DNA of 64,000 bases from Streptomyces sp. V1I1. GTDB lineage: Bacteria > Actinomycetota > Actinomycetes > Streptomycetales > Streptomycetaceae. A model generated the notes under the pieces. That model was not told where the DNA came from. It did no database searches and was given only the letters and a program-made list of their open reading frames with translations. The translations under genes and the position numbers were made by a program. Below are positions 52,064 through 59,938 of this stretch, one piece after another. Numbering within the stretch: the first letter of the stretch is position 1; every line of letters starts with the position of its first letter. The stretch covers positions 4,749,501 to 4,813,500 of the forward strand of contig NZ_JAUSZH010000001.1 of assembly GCF_030817355.1 (NCBI RefSeq), in the 5' to 3' direction.

Positions 52064-52837
52064 CTATGACAATCGAGCCTCTGCACGGCGCTGCCCGGCC
52101 GCCAGCACGAACGTGACGGAGATCAGCAGCGCCCACGCCCCGAACTTCGCCACGGACACCGGCTGCCAGCCGGTGAGCTGGTCCGGATAGCTCCAGGCGC
52201 CCGCGTACGTGGCGATGTTCTCCGCGACCCAGAGGAAGAAGCCGATGAGCACGAACGACAGGGCGAGCGGCATCCGGTATTCCTGCGCCCCGACGCGGTA
52301 GCGCACCCAGGTCCCGGCGGTCGCGCACAGCAGCGCGGCGGCCAGCGCCCAGCGGAGGTCGGGCAGCCAGTGGTGGCTGAAGAAGTTCAGATAGACCGCA
52401 CAGGCGAGCGCAGCCATGATCCGCGGCCGGTATCCGTCCAGGCGCAGCTCGAACAGATGCCAGGCGCGGCAGACGTAACTGCCCACCGCCGCGTACAGAA
52501 AACCGCCGTAGAGCGGCACGCCGGCGACCTTCGTCAGCGCCTCCTCCGGGTAACTCCAGGACCCCATCCGCACCTTGACCAGCTCGAAGAGCAGCCCGAT
52601 GAGATGGCATCCGGCGATCACCGCGGTGTCGCGCGCGCTGTCCCAGCCGAGCTTCCTTGCCAGCGCCGCGAGCAGGATTCCGTACAGCAGCACCAGGTCG
52701 TAGCGCGCGATCGGCAGCTCGGGCAGCAGGCCGGAGACCGCGATGCCGCCGACCAGCGCGAAGGCGAAGGCGCAGCAGCGGGCCTGAAGCCGGCCGAAGC
52801 GGAGCAGCTGACGTGTCCAGTGCGTGATCGTCCCCAT
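52064..52837 (-). CDS. DUF817 family multi-pass membrane protein
   Basis: 257 aa from ATG 52837 (MGTITHWTRQLLRFGRLQAR). Eight or so helices; conserved GSWSYPEEALTKVAGVPLYG, VGSYVCRAWHLFELRLDGYR and FFLWVAENIATYAGAW then SYPDQLTGWQPVS. No function is known for DUF817. An upstream extension to 53050 stays open, but it is Arg/Thr-repeat sequence outside the family. Confidence 0.88.
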   Translation of the reverse strand: MGTITHWTRQLLRFGRLQARCCAFAFALVGGIAVSGLLPELPIARYDLVLLYGILLAALARKLGWDSARDTAVIAGCHLIGLLFELVKVRMGSWSYPEEALTKVAGVPLYGGFLYAAVGSYVCRAWHLFELRLDGYRPRIMAALACAVYLNFFSHHWLPDLRWALAAALLCATAGTWVRYRVGAQEYRMPLALSFVLIGFFLWVAENIATYAGAWSYPDQLTGWQPVSVAKFGAWALLISVTFVLAAGQRRAEARLS

Positions 52838-53202
52838 GGCGGGAAGGACGCCCGGAGCACGTCCCGCGGTTCGATCGGCGGTTCGATCGGCGGATCGACC
52901 TGCGGTTCGGGTGGGCCAGCTCGCGCGCAGCATCAGGCCGATGCCCACCACCATCAGCCCCGCCGCCGCGATCCGTGCATCGCGAGTGATCCCGTGCGTG
53001 CGCCACGACCGCACAACGTGCTGAGGTTCTTGAATGGCCAACTCGCACAATGGGCAAGGATGCTGCTGCTGGTGGCCCTTCGGTGCTGTTGCTGTCCGCC
53101 GGCAAACGGTGCCGTAGAGGCGGACAACCGGAACACGGCGGAGACCTGCCCGCGTTCCGGTTGCTTCTCCGTCCGCACCGACGTGGGTCGGTCGGAGCAG
53201 GG
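52838..53202. other. 365-bp gap without a convincing gene
   Basis: Contains GCGGTTCGATCG twice in tandem followed by two degenerate units (52866-52901). Several overlapping frames are open but none has a ribosome site or recognisable protein. Confidence 0.55.
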
Positions 53203-53559
53203 TCAGCCGTTCTTCACCTTGACGCAGATGGCGTAGACGGTCAGGTCGACGGGGGCGGCGGTGTCAAGCGCGGCACCCACCCAACCGCTACCGCTCGCAG
53301 CGGGGTAACTGCTCCGGACAACGACGGAATCGAGGCTGTTCACCCGGACGCCACCACCGAAGACCTTCGATCCGGACGGGCACAGGACCGTGTGCTCTTC
53401 ACCGCTGGGCGAGTCCGGGAAGTTCTCCTGGACGATCTCGTACTTCAACCCGCCGCCCTGATCGTCATCCCCGCCCGACTGCGCGTGGGCCGTGAGGCTC
53501 GTGCCCATCAGGGCCGCCGCCGTCAGTGCACAGACGCCGAATATGCGCGCGATACGCAT
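53203..53559 (-). CDS. Small secreted protein
   Basis: 118 aa from ATG 53559 with GGAGG five bases upstream. Signal peptide MRIARIFGVCALTAAALMG ending near AHA-QSGG. The mature part has two Cys (TVLCPSGSK and YAICVKVKNG) likely in one disulphide, with FGGGVRVNSLDSVVVRSSYP between, a beta-rich pattern seen in actinobacterial secreted hypotheticals. No function recognised. Confidence 0.8.
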   Translation of the reverse strand: MRIARIFGVCALTAAALMGTSLTAHAQSGGDDDQGGGLKYEIVQENFPDSPSGEEHTVLCPSGSKVFGGGVRVNSLDSVVVRSSYPAASGSGWVGAALDTAAPVDLTVYAICVKVKNG

Positions 53560-53750
53560 GGATTCCTCCACTAGCTGCTGATGATCTGATTTGGACCATT
53601 TGTCACCCTAGCCGCGTGTGCACGTACCTGCTGAGTTGTCGTAGTACGAACGGGCAACCGCCGCAGGAGCGCGCAGCCGAGGAACCGCTTGCGCAGTCGC
53701 CGCACACGGCTGACCCACTCACGGGAAACCGAGCCGGCGCACCCGCGCGG

Positions 53751-53864
53751 TCAGTTGATGTCCCGGTCGAGAACGGTCCCGCAGGCCCTGCATGTCCATA
53801 CGCGGACGTGCAGGGGTTTGGGGCCGCCCTTGGCGCCGCAGGCCGAGCAGGCGAACGTATTCGC
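53751..53864 (-). pseudogene. TnpB zinc-ribbon relic
   Basis: The reverse strand reads NTFACSACGAKGGPKPLHVR then VWTCRACGTVLDRDIN and TGA. The CxxC...CxxC spacing with GPKPLHVR.W.C..CG...DRD.N is the C-terminal zinc ribbon of TnpB (IS200/IS605/IS607 family). The rest of the gene is missing. It begins within 10 bp of the PBP stop codon and in the same frame. Confidence 0.75.
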
Positions 53865-53873
53865 AGTGGGCGG

Positions 53874-55514
53874 TCAGCGAGCGTTCAGCACCTGGGCGAC
53901 CACCGGTCCTGCCGCGTCGCCGCCATGCCCGCCGGACTGCACGACCGCGGCCGCGGCCAGGTCGTCGGCGTACCCGGTGAACCAACTGTTGGACTTGCCC
54001 TGTCCGTCGACCTCCGCGGAGCCGGTCTTCGCGCCCTTGTCGCCGCCGACGCCGGCCATCGCGGACTGGCCTGTTCCGTACTGCGCGGTGGCGCGCATCA
54101 TGTCGCGCAGCGCCTGGGCGATGGAGCCGGGCAACGGCTCTGCCTTGGCCAGCTCACGGTTGTCGAGGGACTGCGGGACGATCACCGGCTGGCAGAAGCC
54201 GCCGCTCTTCGCGGTGGCGGTGATGGACGCCATGTTGAGGGCGTTCATCGTGATCTTGCCCTGCCCGATGTACGAAGCGGCGGTCTCCGCACCGGCCGAC
54301 TCGGGCACAGTGCCGTCGACGGAGACGATGCCCGTCTGCCAGTCGAGGCCGATGCCGAAGTACTTACGGGCGGTGTCGCCCAGCGCCGTACCGGCGATGT
54401 TCTTCTCGGTGAGGGGCTTGATGGCCTTGATGAAGGCCGTGTTGCACGACCGCCGGAAGCTGTCCTTGAAGGTGCCGCCCTTGATCTCGAACTTCTTGAG
54501 ATTCTCGAACGTCACCCCCTCCCACGCGACGGTGGGCGGACACTCCACCTTCGCCCCTGGGCCGCCGACGATCCCGTTGTCCATCATCATCGTCGCGGTC
54601 ACGATCTTCATCGTTGAACCGGGCGCCTGCGCGCCCATCATGGCCGTGTTGTAGCCCTCGGCCGGGCTGTTGGCGACGGCCCTGATCTCGCCCGTGCTGG
54701 GCTTCATCGCGACAACCGAGGCGTGGCTGTACTTCTTCACCGCCGTCTCGGCGGCCGCCTGCACATCCGCGTCCAGGGTGGTCTTGAGCGTGCCCTCCTT
54801 GCCCTTGGTCAGGGTCAGCAGGGTCTGGTCGGGCGTGGACTCGTTCGTGGACGTGATGGCCAGTTCGACGCCGGCGGTGCCGCCCGCGTCCTCGCCGTAC
54901 TTCTTGCGCAGCGAGTCCAGAATCGGCCCGAGCGACGGGTACTTCTCCTTCGTCAGCTCCCGGTCCTTGCGGTCCACGGCCTTGATCGGCGGGGCCGAAG
55001 CCCTGTCCGTCCTGAGGGTGGTGCCCTTCGTCAGCTTCGGGTGGACGACGGTCGGCGCCCAGTTGACCAGTGGCCTGCCGGTGGTCAGCCCGCGAACCAC
55101 GGTCAGCTCGGAGGAGTACGCCCAGGGCTTGCTCTGCCCCTCGTACGTCACTGTCGCCTTGACCGTGAACGGCACCTTGGCGCCGACCGCCTTCCCCGGC
55201 GTGATCACGGCCTCGGAGACGTGAGCCTGCTCGCGGTACCCGGCGATCAGCGGCTCGGCCTCCGCCGCGTTGTTGGTCAACTGCGCGGCGTCCGCCGCGT
55301 TGCCGCCCGCCCACGCGGCCAGAAAGCCCTTCGCGGTTTTGTCGATCTCATCGGCGTCCGGCGGCCCGGTCTTCTTGGGCGCGGATGCGGACTTGGTGTC
55401 CGCGCCGTCCCCGCCGGTCAGCCCGCTGTACAGGTTGTAGCCGCCGTAGCCCACGCCACTGGCGACCACCAGGAATACGCCGCCGACGACGGCGACCTTC
55501 GCTCCACTGCGCAT
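53874..55514 (-). CDS. Penicillin-binding protein (class B-like transpeptidase with MecA_N/NTF2 domain)
   Basis: 546 aa from ATG 55514. N-terminal TM anchor (VAVVGGVFLVVASGVGYGGY), then an NTF2-like MecA_N domain (TAKGFLAAWAGGNAADAAQL), then transpeptidase: Ser300 in APGSTMKI, SCNTAF as Ser-x-Asn, AKTGSAEVDG as Lys-Thr-Gly. Cross-links peptidoglycan and may have low beta-lactam affinity given the MecA_N domain. The following in-frame TnpB relic would be added only by stop readthrough. Confidence 0.92.
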   Translation of the reverse strand: MRSGAKVAVVGGVFLVVASGVGYGGYNLYSGLTGGDGADTKSASAPKKTGPPDADEIDKTAKGFLAAWAGGNAADAAQLTNNAAEAEPLIAGYREQAHVSEAVITPGKAVGAKVPFTVKATVTYEGQSKPWAYSSELTVVRGLTTGRPLVNWAPTVVHPKLTKGTTLRTDRASAPPIKAVDRKDRELTKEKYPSLGPILDSLRKKYGEDAGGTAGVELAITSTNESTPDQTLLTLTKGKEGTLKTTLDADVQAAAETAVKKYSHASVVAMKPSTGEIRAVANSPAEGYNTAMMGAQAPGSTMKIVTATMMMDNGIVGGPGAKVECPPTVAWEGVTFENLKKFEIKGGTFKDSFRRSCNTAFIKAIKPLTEKNIAGTALGDTARKYFGIGLDWQTGIVSVDGTVPESAGAETAASYIGQGKITMNALNMASITATAKSGGFCQPVIVPQSLDNRELAKAEPLPGSIAQALRDMMRATAQYGTGQSAMAGVGGDKGAKTGSAEVDGQGKSNSWFTGYADDLAAAAVVQSGGHGGDAAGPVVAQVLNAR

Positions 55515-55640
55515 CTGTGCAGTCCCCCTCCCCAGGAGCTCCTTGACTGCGCCTATTGAAAAGCGTGTTCAAGGACATGCAACCCGTGCACTCTACGGGA
55601 CAGGGGTGACAGGAGCGTGGTCGTTATCGGACCGCGACGG

Positions 55641-56210
55641 TCAGGTCCGGGTCCGGTGGTGGAGGTCGAGCAGCATGACGTAGTGGAGGTCGGCCCGCTC
55701 CCCGGGCCGTGTCTCGGCGACCTGGCGGTATCCCCATGATCGGTACGCGGCCCGTGCCGCCTTGCTGTCCGGGTGGACGTTGAGGATGACGCGTTCGGCA
55801 ACGCTGCCTTCGAGCAGGACGTCGTGGAGGCTGCGGGCGATCCCGCGTCCGCGCCACGGCGGGCGTACGGCCAACTCCATCAGGCCAAACGTCCGTTGCC
55901 CGTCCTCGCGACGCGTGTCGTCCGGTACGGGCGCCGTGAGCTGGTCCCACCAGCCGGTGTTGGGCCGGAGCGGGTAACCGTAGGCGATGCCGACCGGCTC
56001 GCCGCCCTCGGCGCGGGCGAGGGCGCCACGGAAGGTCGGTTTACGGGTCTGCGAGCGGAAGCGACGGAACGCCGCCTCGACGTCCTCCTCTGTCTCGCTG
56101 TAGGGCGCGTCGCCGAATACGAAGGCGTAGACCAGCCTGAACGCGTCCTCGGCCTGCGCTGCAGCGGGGCCGTCCAGGCGCTCCACGGTGATCGTTCCTC
56201 GCTGCGTCAT
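55641..56210 (-). CDS. GNAT family N-acetyltransferase
   Basis: 189 aa from ATG 56210. GNAT motifs: MELAVRPPWRGRGIARSLHD (acetyl-CoA loop) and VILNVHPDSKAARAAYRSWG. N-terminal MTQRGTITVERLDGP. It starts 10 bp after the end of the truncated regulator tail on the same strand, so the two could have been co-transcribed before the truncation. Confidence 0.85.
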   Translation of the reverse strand: MTQRGTITVERLDGPAAAQAEDAFRLVYAFVFGDAPYSETEEDVEAAFRRFRSQTRKPTFRGALARAEGGEPVGIAYGYPLRPNTGWWDQLTAPVPDDTRREDGQRTFGLMELAVRPPWRGRGIARSLHDVLLEGSVAERVILNVHPDSKAARAAYRSWGYRQVAETRPGERADLHYVMLLDLHHRTRT

Positions 56211-56220
56211 GTCTGCTCCC

Positions 56221-56499
56221 TCATGCGGTCTCGCGGATGCGTGCTGTGCACTCCTGGGCGGTTGCGCTGTCGAGGCGCCCGGCTGCCTGCCGGAAGGCGC
56301 GCATTTTGTCCAGCAACCGTGGGGAGGAGATGCCGCCGCAGGTATCCAGGACTGCACCCATCTCCGCGCACGCTTCCTCGACCTCGTCGGCAGCGAGCAG
56401 CACACCTAAGAGTTTGAGCCGGTAGGAAGCGCTGTTGCGGTCGCGATCACGCATGCCCTGGGTATGAGTCAAGGCTCTGGGGGTGGTCAAAGTGATCAA
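56221..56499 (-). pseudogene. C-terminal remnant of a TPR-type regulator
   Basis: 92 aa: RDRDRNSASYRLKLLGVLLA then ADEVEEACAEMGAVLDTCGG. The VEEAC-x6-VLD-x3-GI-S-R pattern equals the end of the TPR protein at 56994-58043 (VEEACATWCSVLDSMEDGIY). N-terminal HTH and TPRs are missing, and the 5' side runs straight into the 20-bp repeat at 56485-56504. It may still be translated from a start near 56454. Confidence 0.55.
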
Positions 56500-56504
56500 A
56501 GATC
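56485..56504. promoter_or_regulatory. 20-bp repeat, copy 1
   Basis: GGTCAAAGTGATCAAAGATC, identical to 56619-56638. A 7-bp inverted repeat, CATTCGC / GCGAATG, follows at 56504-56527. The site lies at the 5' end of the regulator remnant. Confidence 0.7.
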
Positions 56505-56618
56505 ATTCGCAGACTCCTCTCGCGAATGACTCCCTGTCAGACTTTTACATCTGCCCCCGGTGTTGCTCGTAGCGTGAGTCAACACCGCACGGATGTGGGG
56601 ATGCCACAGTCGCGGGTA

Positions 56619-56638
56619 GGTCAAAGTGATCAAAGATC
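56619..56638. promoter_or_regulatory. 20-bp repeat, copy 2
   Basis: Identical to copy 1, 134 bp away, and 22 bp before ATG 56661. Followed by GATCG-TTTAG-CGATC. Likely operator for the HTH protein encoded next. Confidence 0.7.
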
Positions 56639-56660
56639 GTTTAGCGATCGGGGGCGCAAC

Positions 56661-56981
56661 ATGGCGCGCGAACGAAACGAGAGTCTCGCCGCGCTGTTAG
56701 GGGAAGCAGGCTGGTCACGGGCTCAGGCGGCGAGCGCGTACAACCGTGTCGCGTTGGAGAACAACCTGCGCGATCAGGCGCAGATCGGCCGCTCGCACAT
56801 CAGCATGTGGGTAGGCGGCACCCAGCCCTCAGGGCCCTCACCCCTAATCTTGAGCCAGGCGCTGTCCCGTCGTTTGAAGCGTGTCGTGACACCGCAAGAG
56901 ATCGGGTTCGCAGTTCCCACCTCGCCGGCGCAGGGGGCGCCGGAGTGGCGCGTCGATCCTCTGATCGCGCTGACCGACTAG
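56661..56981 (+). CDS. Small HTH DNA-binding protein
   Basis: 106 aa from ATG 56661. ESLAALLGEAGWSRAQAASA then YNRVALENN and ISMWVGGTQPSGPSPLILSQ look like an XRE-type HTH module of the kind found as separate ORFs before TPR proteins in Streptomyces. Thirteen bases before the TPR protein gene, so the two form one regulator pair. Confidence 0.7.
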   Translation: MARERNESLAALLGEAGWSRAQAASAYNRVALENNLRDQAQIGRSHISMWVGGTQPSGPSPLILSQALSRRLKRVVTPQEIGFAVPTSPAQGAPEWRVDPLIALTD

Positions 56982-56993
56982 GGGAGATCCGAC

Positions 56994-58043
56994 TTGGACG
57001 CGGACCGACGCAGACTGCTGACTCAGGCGGTGTACTCAACCGCGGCCCTGGCGCTCCCGAACGATGCCTGGTGGGCGACGATGGCGCAGCCACCCGCCGA
57101 GCCGGCAGTTGGGAAACAACGCGTCGGCCGCGGCGATGTGGCCACAGTGCAGGAACTCACCGTGGCGTTCTCACGCATGGACCAGAGCCGCGGTGGCGGC
57201 CACGGACGCAAGGCCCTGGTGCAGTACCTGCACTCCGATGTCCGAGACTTCCTGCACGGCCGCTTTCCCGACGAGCGCGTCAGGCGCGAGATGTTCTCCG
57301 CCGCCGCCGAGTTGTCGTACCTGTCCGGGTGGATGGCATTCGACAACGGCGAGCACGCCGTAGCCCAGAAGTACTTCGTTCTGGCCGTGAAGCTCGCTGC
57401 GCGAGCCGACGACGCCCCTCTGTCCGGGCACATCCTGCGCGCCATGGCACATCAGGCCATCGATCTCGGCTTCGCTCGCGAAGGTCTCCACCTCGCGGAG
57501 GCATCCGTACACTGCGAACGGTACGCAGCCGCCCCCCAGAGAGCGGGCCATGCTCGGCGTGATCCACGCACGCGGACTGGCCGCGAACGGAAAGAAGCAG
57601 GCAGCGGCGAAGGCGCTCTGCGAGCAGAGGACGACCTGTCGCTGGCGAGCGAAGGGATACGCGAGCCGAACCGCACGTTCTTCTTCGGCGAGGCATCGCT
57701 CGCACACGAGACGGCCTGCACCTTGCGGGACTTGGGCGACCGTCCTAGGGCCATTCGCGAGTTCCGGCACTCCGTCCGCACGCGCGGCACAGCATTCCGC
57801 CGCACTCATGCGGTAACCCTCGGATACCTCGGCGCGACGCAAATCGCCGGCGGGAGCGTCGAGGAGGCATGCGCAACGTGGTGCAGCGTTCTGGACTCGA
57901 TGGAGGACGGGATCTACTCCGGCCGAGCCCGCCAGGCAGTCGTTGACATGCGACACCTGCTCTCCCCCTACCGGCGCCGCGGCATCCCCGCCGTCACCGC
58001 ATTGGACGCCCGGGCAACGGCCTATCTGACCCAAGTAGATTGA
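56994..58043 (+). CDS. TPR-containing regulator partner with compensating frameshifts
   Basis: 349 aa, GTG/TTG-type start at 56994 (LDADRRRLLTQAVYSTAALA). TPR-like helices (AAAELSYLSGWMAFDNGEHA, ETACTLRDLGDRPRAIREFR) and family ending. Codons for residues ~180-210 are in the wrong frame: in the alternative frame 57536-57625 reads RERAMLGVIHARGLAANGKK then QAAAKALCE. An extra C in a CCCCCC run (~57533) and a lost base near 57618 explain this. The protein could fold poorly, or these are sequence errors. Confidence 0.7.
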   Translation: MDADRRRLLTQAVYSTAALALPNDAWWATMAQPPAEPAVGKQRVGRGDVATVQELTVAFSRMDQSRGGGHGRKALVQYLHSDVRDFLHGRFPDERVRREMFSAAAELSYLSGWMAFDNGEHAVAQKYFVLAVKLAARADDAPLSGHILRAMAHQAIDLGFAREGLHLAEASVHCERYAAAPQRAGHARRDPRTRTGRERKEAGSGEGALRAEDDLSLASEGIREPNRTFFFGEASLAHETACTLRDLGDRPRAIREFRHSVRTRGTAFRRTHAVTLGYLGATQIAGGSVEEACATWCSVLDSMEDGIYSGRARQAVVDMRHLLSPYRRRGIPAVTALDARATAYLTQVD

Positions 58044-58074
58044 TCGCGACACGCCACGGGATGAGGGGAAGCTC

Positions 58075-58551
58075 ATGACGCAGTCGCTGGAGATCAAGCC
58101 CATCGGCATCGTGGTGGGCGGGCGCGTTGAGCCAACAGATGACCACTGGGGCGAGACCTCGATCATTCGCCTCAACCCCGACTACCCCGTCGAAGCAGTC
58201 CAGGGACTTGAGGAGTTCTCGCACCTCCTCGTGGTCTGGCACTTCCACAAGGCATCACCCGACGACGTTGCCCTGCACGCGCGCAGCCCCCGGAACAACC
58301 CCAAGTGGCCCGCCACAGGCGCGTTCGTCCACCGCAACCACCGCCGGCCGAACCAGCTCGCCGAGTCGTTCCCCCGCCTGCTCAAGGTCGACGGCCTTGA
58401 CCTTCACGTCGCAGACCTCGACGCCATTGACGGCTCGCCAGTCTTCGACCTGGCGCCGTACTTCAAGGAAATGGGTCCCCGCGGCGAGGTGCGGGAGCCC
58501 AGTTGGCCCGCGGAAATGCTTGAGGACTACTGGGCCAAGACCACGACCTGA
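58075..58551 (+). CDS. TrmO/TsaA-like tRNA m6t6A methyltransferase domain protein
   Basis: 158 aa. Family UPF0066/TsaA: KPIGIVVGGRVEPTDDHWGE, LEEFSHLLVVWHFH, RSPRNNPKWPATGAFVHRNH (SAM-binding segment) and DLDAIDGSPVFDLAPYFKEM. Members methylate t6A at position 37 of tRNA-Thr. Here it is short and follows a regulator pair, so another substrate is possible. About 30 bp after the TPR gene. Confidence 0.82.
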   Translation: MTQSLEIKPIGIVVGGRVEPTDDHWGETSIIRLNPDYPVEAVQGLEEFSHLLVVWHFHKASPDDVALHARSPRNNPKWPATGAFVHRNHRRPNQLAESFPRLLKVDGLDLHVADLDAIDGSPVFDLAPYFKEMGPRGEVREPSWPAEMLEDYWAKTTT

Positions 58552-59054
58552 CGTGGGTATCGGGGTCCTTCGGTATCCGCAGTCGCGCCACATCGAGCTC
58601 CGTCGACCTGCACCCACCACAACGTTCGTGTCGAGCGGAGCACGCTGGTTCAACTGCAGCTTTGCGTCTGGGGGCCTACGGGCTCCGCCTTCCGTTCGCT
58701 CGTCAACATCGGCCCGTCGGCTCGGATGTACGGATTCCGCATGTGACCTGGTTCATCCGTTGCTATGTGATTTACGCGACTTACCCGGAGGGAACTGGCA
58801 CGCAGTCCCCTCCTTCACGCCGACAAGGTTGCAGGTCGGGGATTGATCGCAGTAGGGCGGCTTGATCCAACGTCAGATTTGACATCGGGTGCCACCGGAC
58901 AGCCGTACGAGGAATCCAGGGGGTGGCCGTCACAGGGCGTGGTTATCGTCGTACGCCGGTACTCTGGTGCGCTATCAACTGCTCCTTGAGCGCCTGCACT
59001 TCGTGGATACCCCCGGGGGTCTGCGACCGCGGGCTCCAGGAAGGAGCAGGCCCG
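58552..59054. other. 503-bp gap, nothing recognised
   Basis: Slightly AT-richer than the core. Short open frames have no ribosome site or family look. No tRNA, hairpin terminator or direct repeat stood out. Confidence 0.5.
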
Positions 59055-59174
59055 ATGGCGATCAAGCCAGAGGGGCAGCAGAGCGGCAAGGCGGACCGGG
59101 TATACAACCGGGTGCGCTGGCTGGGGCCGATCTACACGATTTACAAGATCGTGAGGGAGTTCCTGGCTACGTAG
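59055..59174 (+). CDS. 39-residue conserved-looking small protein
   Basis: ATG 59055 has AAGGAG eight bases upstream. The product runs MAIKPEGQQSGKADRVYNRV then RWLGPIYTIYKIVREFLAT: basic, with an amphipathic C-terminal helix. A strong terminator follows four bases after the stop, which supports a real, independently transcribed gene. Function unknown. Confidence 0.6.
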   Translation: MAIKPEGQQSGKADRVYNRVRWLGPIYTIYKIVREFLAT

Positions 59175-59177
59175 AAA

Positions 59178-59200
59178 GGCCCCGACCTAAGATCGGGGCC
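59178..59200 (+). terminator. Terminator hairpin after the 39-residue gene
   Basis: GGCCCCGA / TCGGGGCC perfect 8-bp stem with loop CCTAAGA. Confidence 0.8.
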
Positions 59201-59938
59201 CCTACCTGCAACCTGTTGTTGATTGAGGGCCTCATCTCTCAGTGCTTCCCGGCGACAGGAGATGGGGCTCTCTCCATTTCTGCCCGGGCTCACAAAGCGA
59301 CCGGTCAGAATGTGGTCCACGTCACATTGAACGTACGCGACCGTCCCATCTTGCCTTGAGCGCAAGGTCCATCGCGACACGCAAGAACTCTCGATCACGC
59401 AGCGCAATCCCACGTCCCAACGCGCTGGGTTCCATCACGGCTGCTCAGAGCGGCGCTCCCAGCTAGTGAACACGTGAATGTGTCGCGGATCACATGCCTT
59501 CGGTGACGCGTCGCACACGCGCTTGAGTGACGGAATGTCCACATAGCCCAAGTTTCACAACTGCCGCGAGTGAGCTGATCACGGGCTGGCGAATCGTACC
59601 TGACAGCACTGACAGTCCTAGGGCACCCGTCGATGCTTTCCCTCGTCGCTCCCGTGGAGGCCGCTGGCGAAGGGGCAGGAACAAGCCCTCCTGAACCGGT
59701 TCGGTGAGGACGTCGGCGCGAGGGTAGAGCAGCCCCCAGCAGCATGAATGTCTTCGGGTGAGCAGCGATGTTTCCCAGGAAGAAGTGCACTGCGCGATCG
59801 GGCTTGAACGTCAGGTCGAACCAGCGTTCCCTGAGCTTCTCCTTGACCTGAGAGGCGCAGGCCCAGACGACCAGCAAGGGCCAACAACGACTGCGGCGGG
59901 CACGACACCAACCGGTGCCGCACCCGCCGTCCCTGCTG
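59201..59938. other. 738-bp gap with a possible relic
   Basis: On the minus strand, 59730-59877 reads ASQVKEKLRERWFDLTFKPD then RAVHFFLGNIAAHPKTFMLL, which looks like real protein, but the frame then turns into Arg/Ser-rich noise. No start or ribosome site. Treated as an unidentified gene relic; the rest is featureless. Confidence 0.4.
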
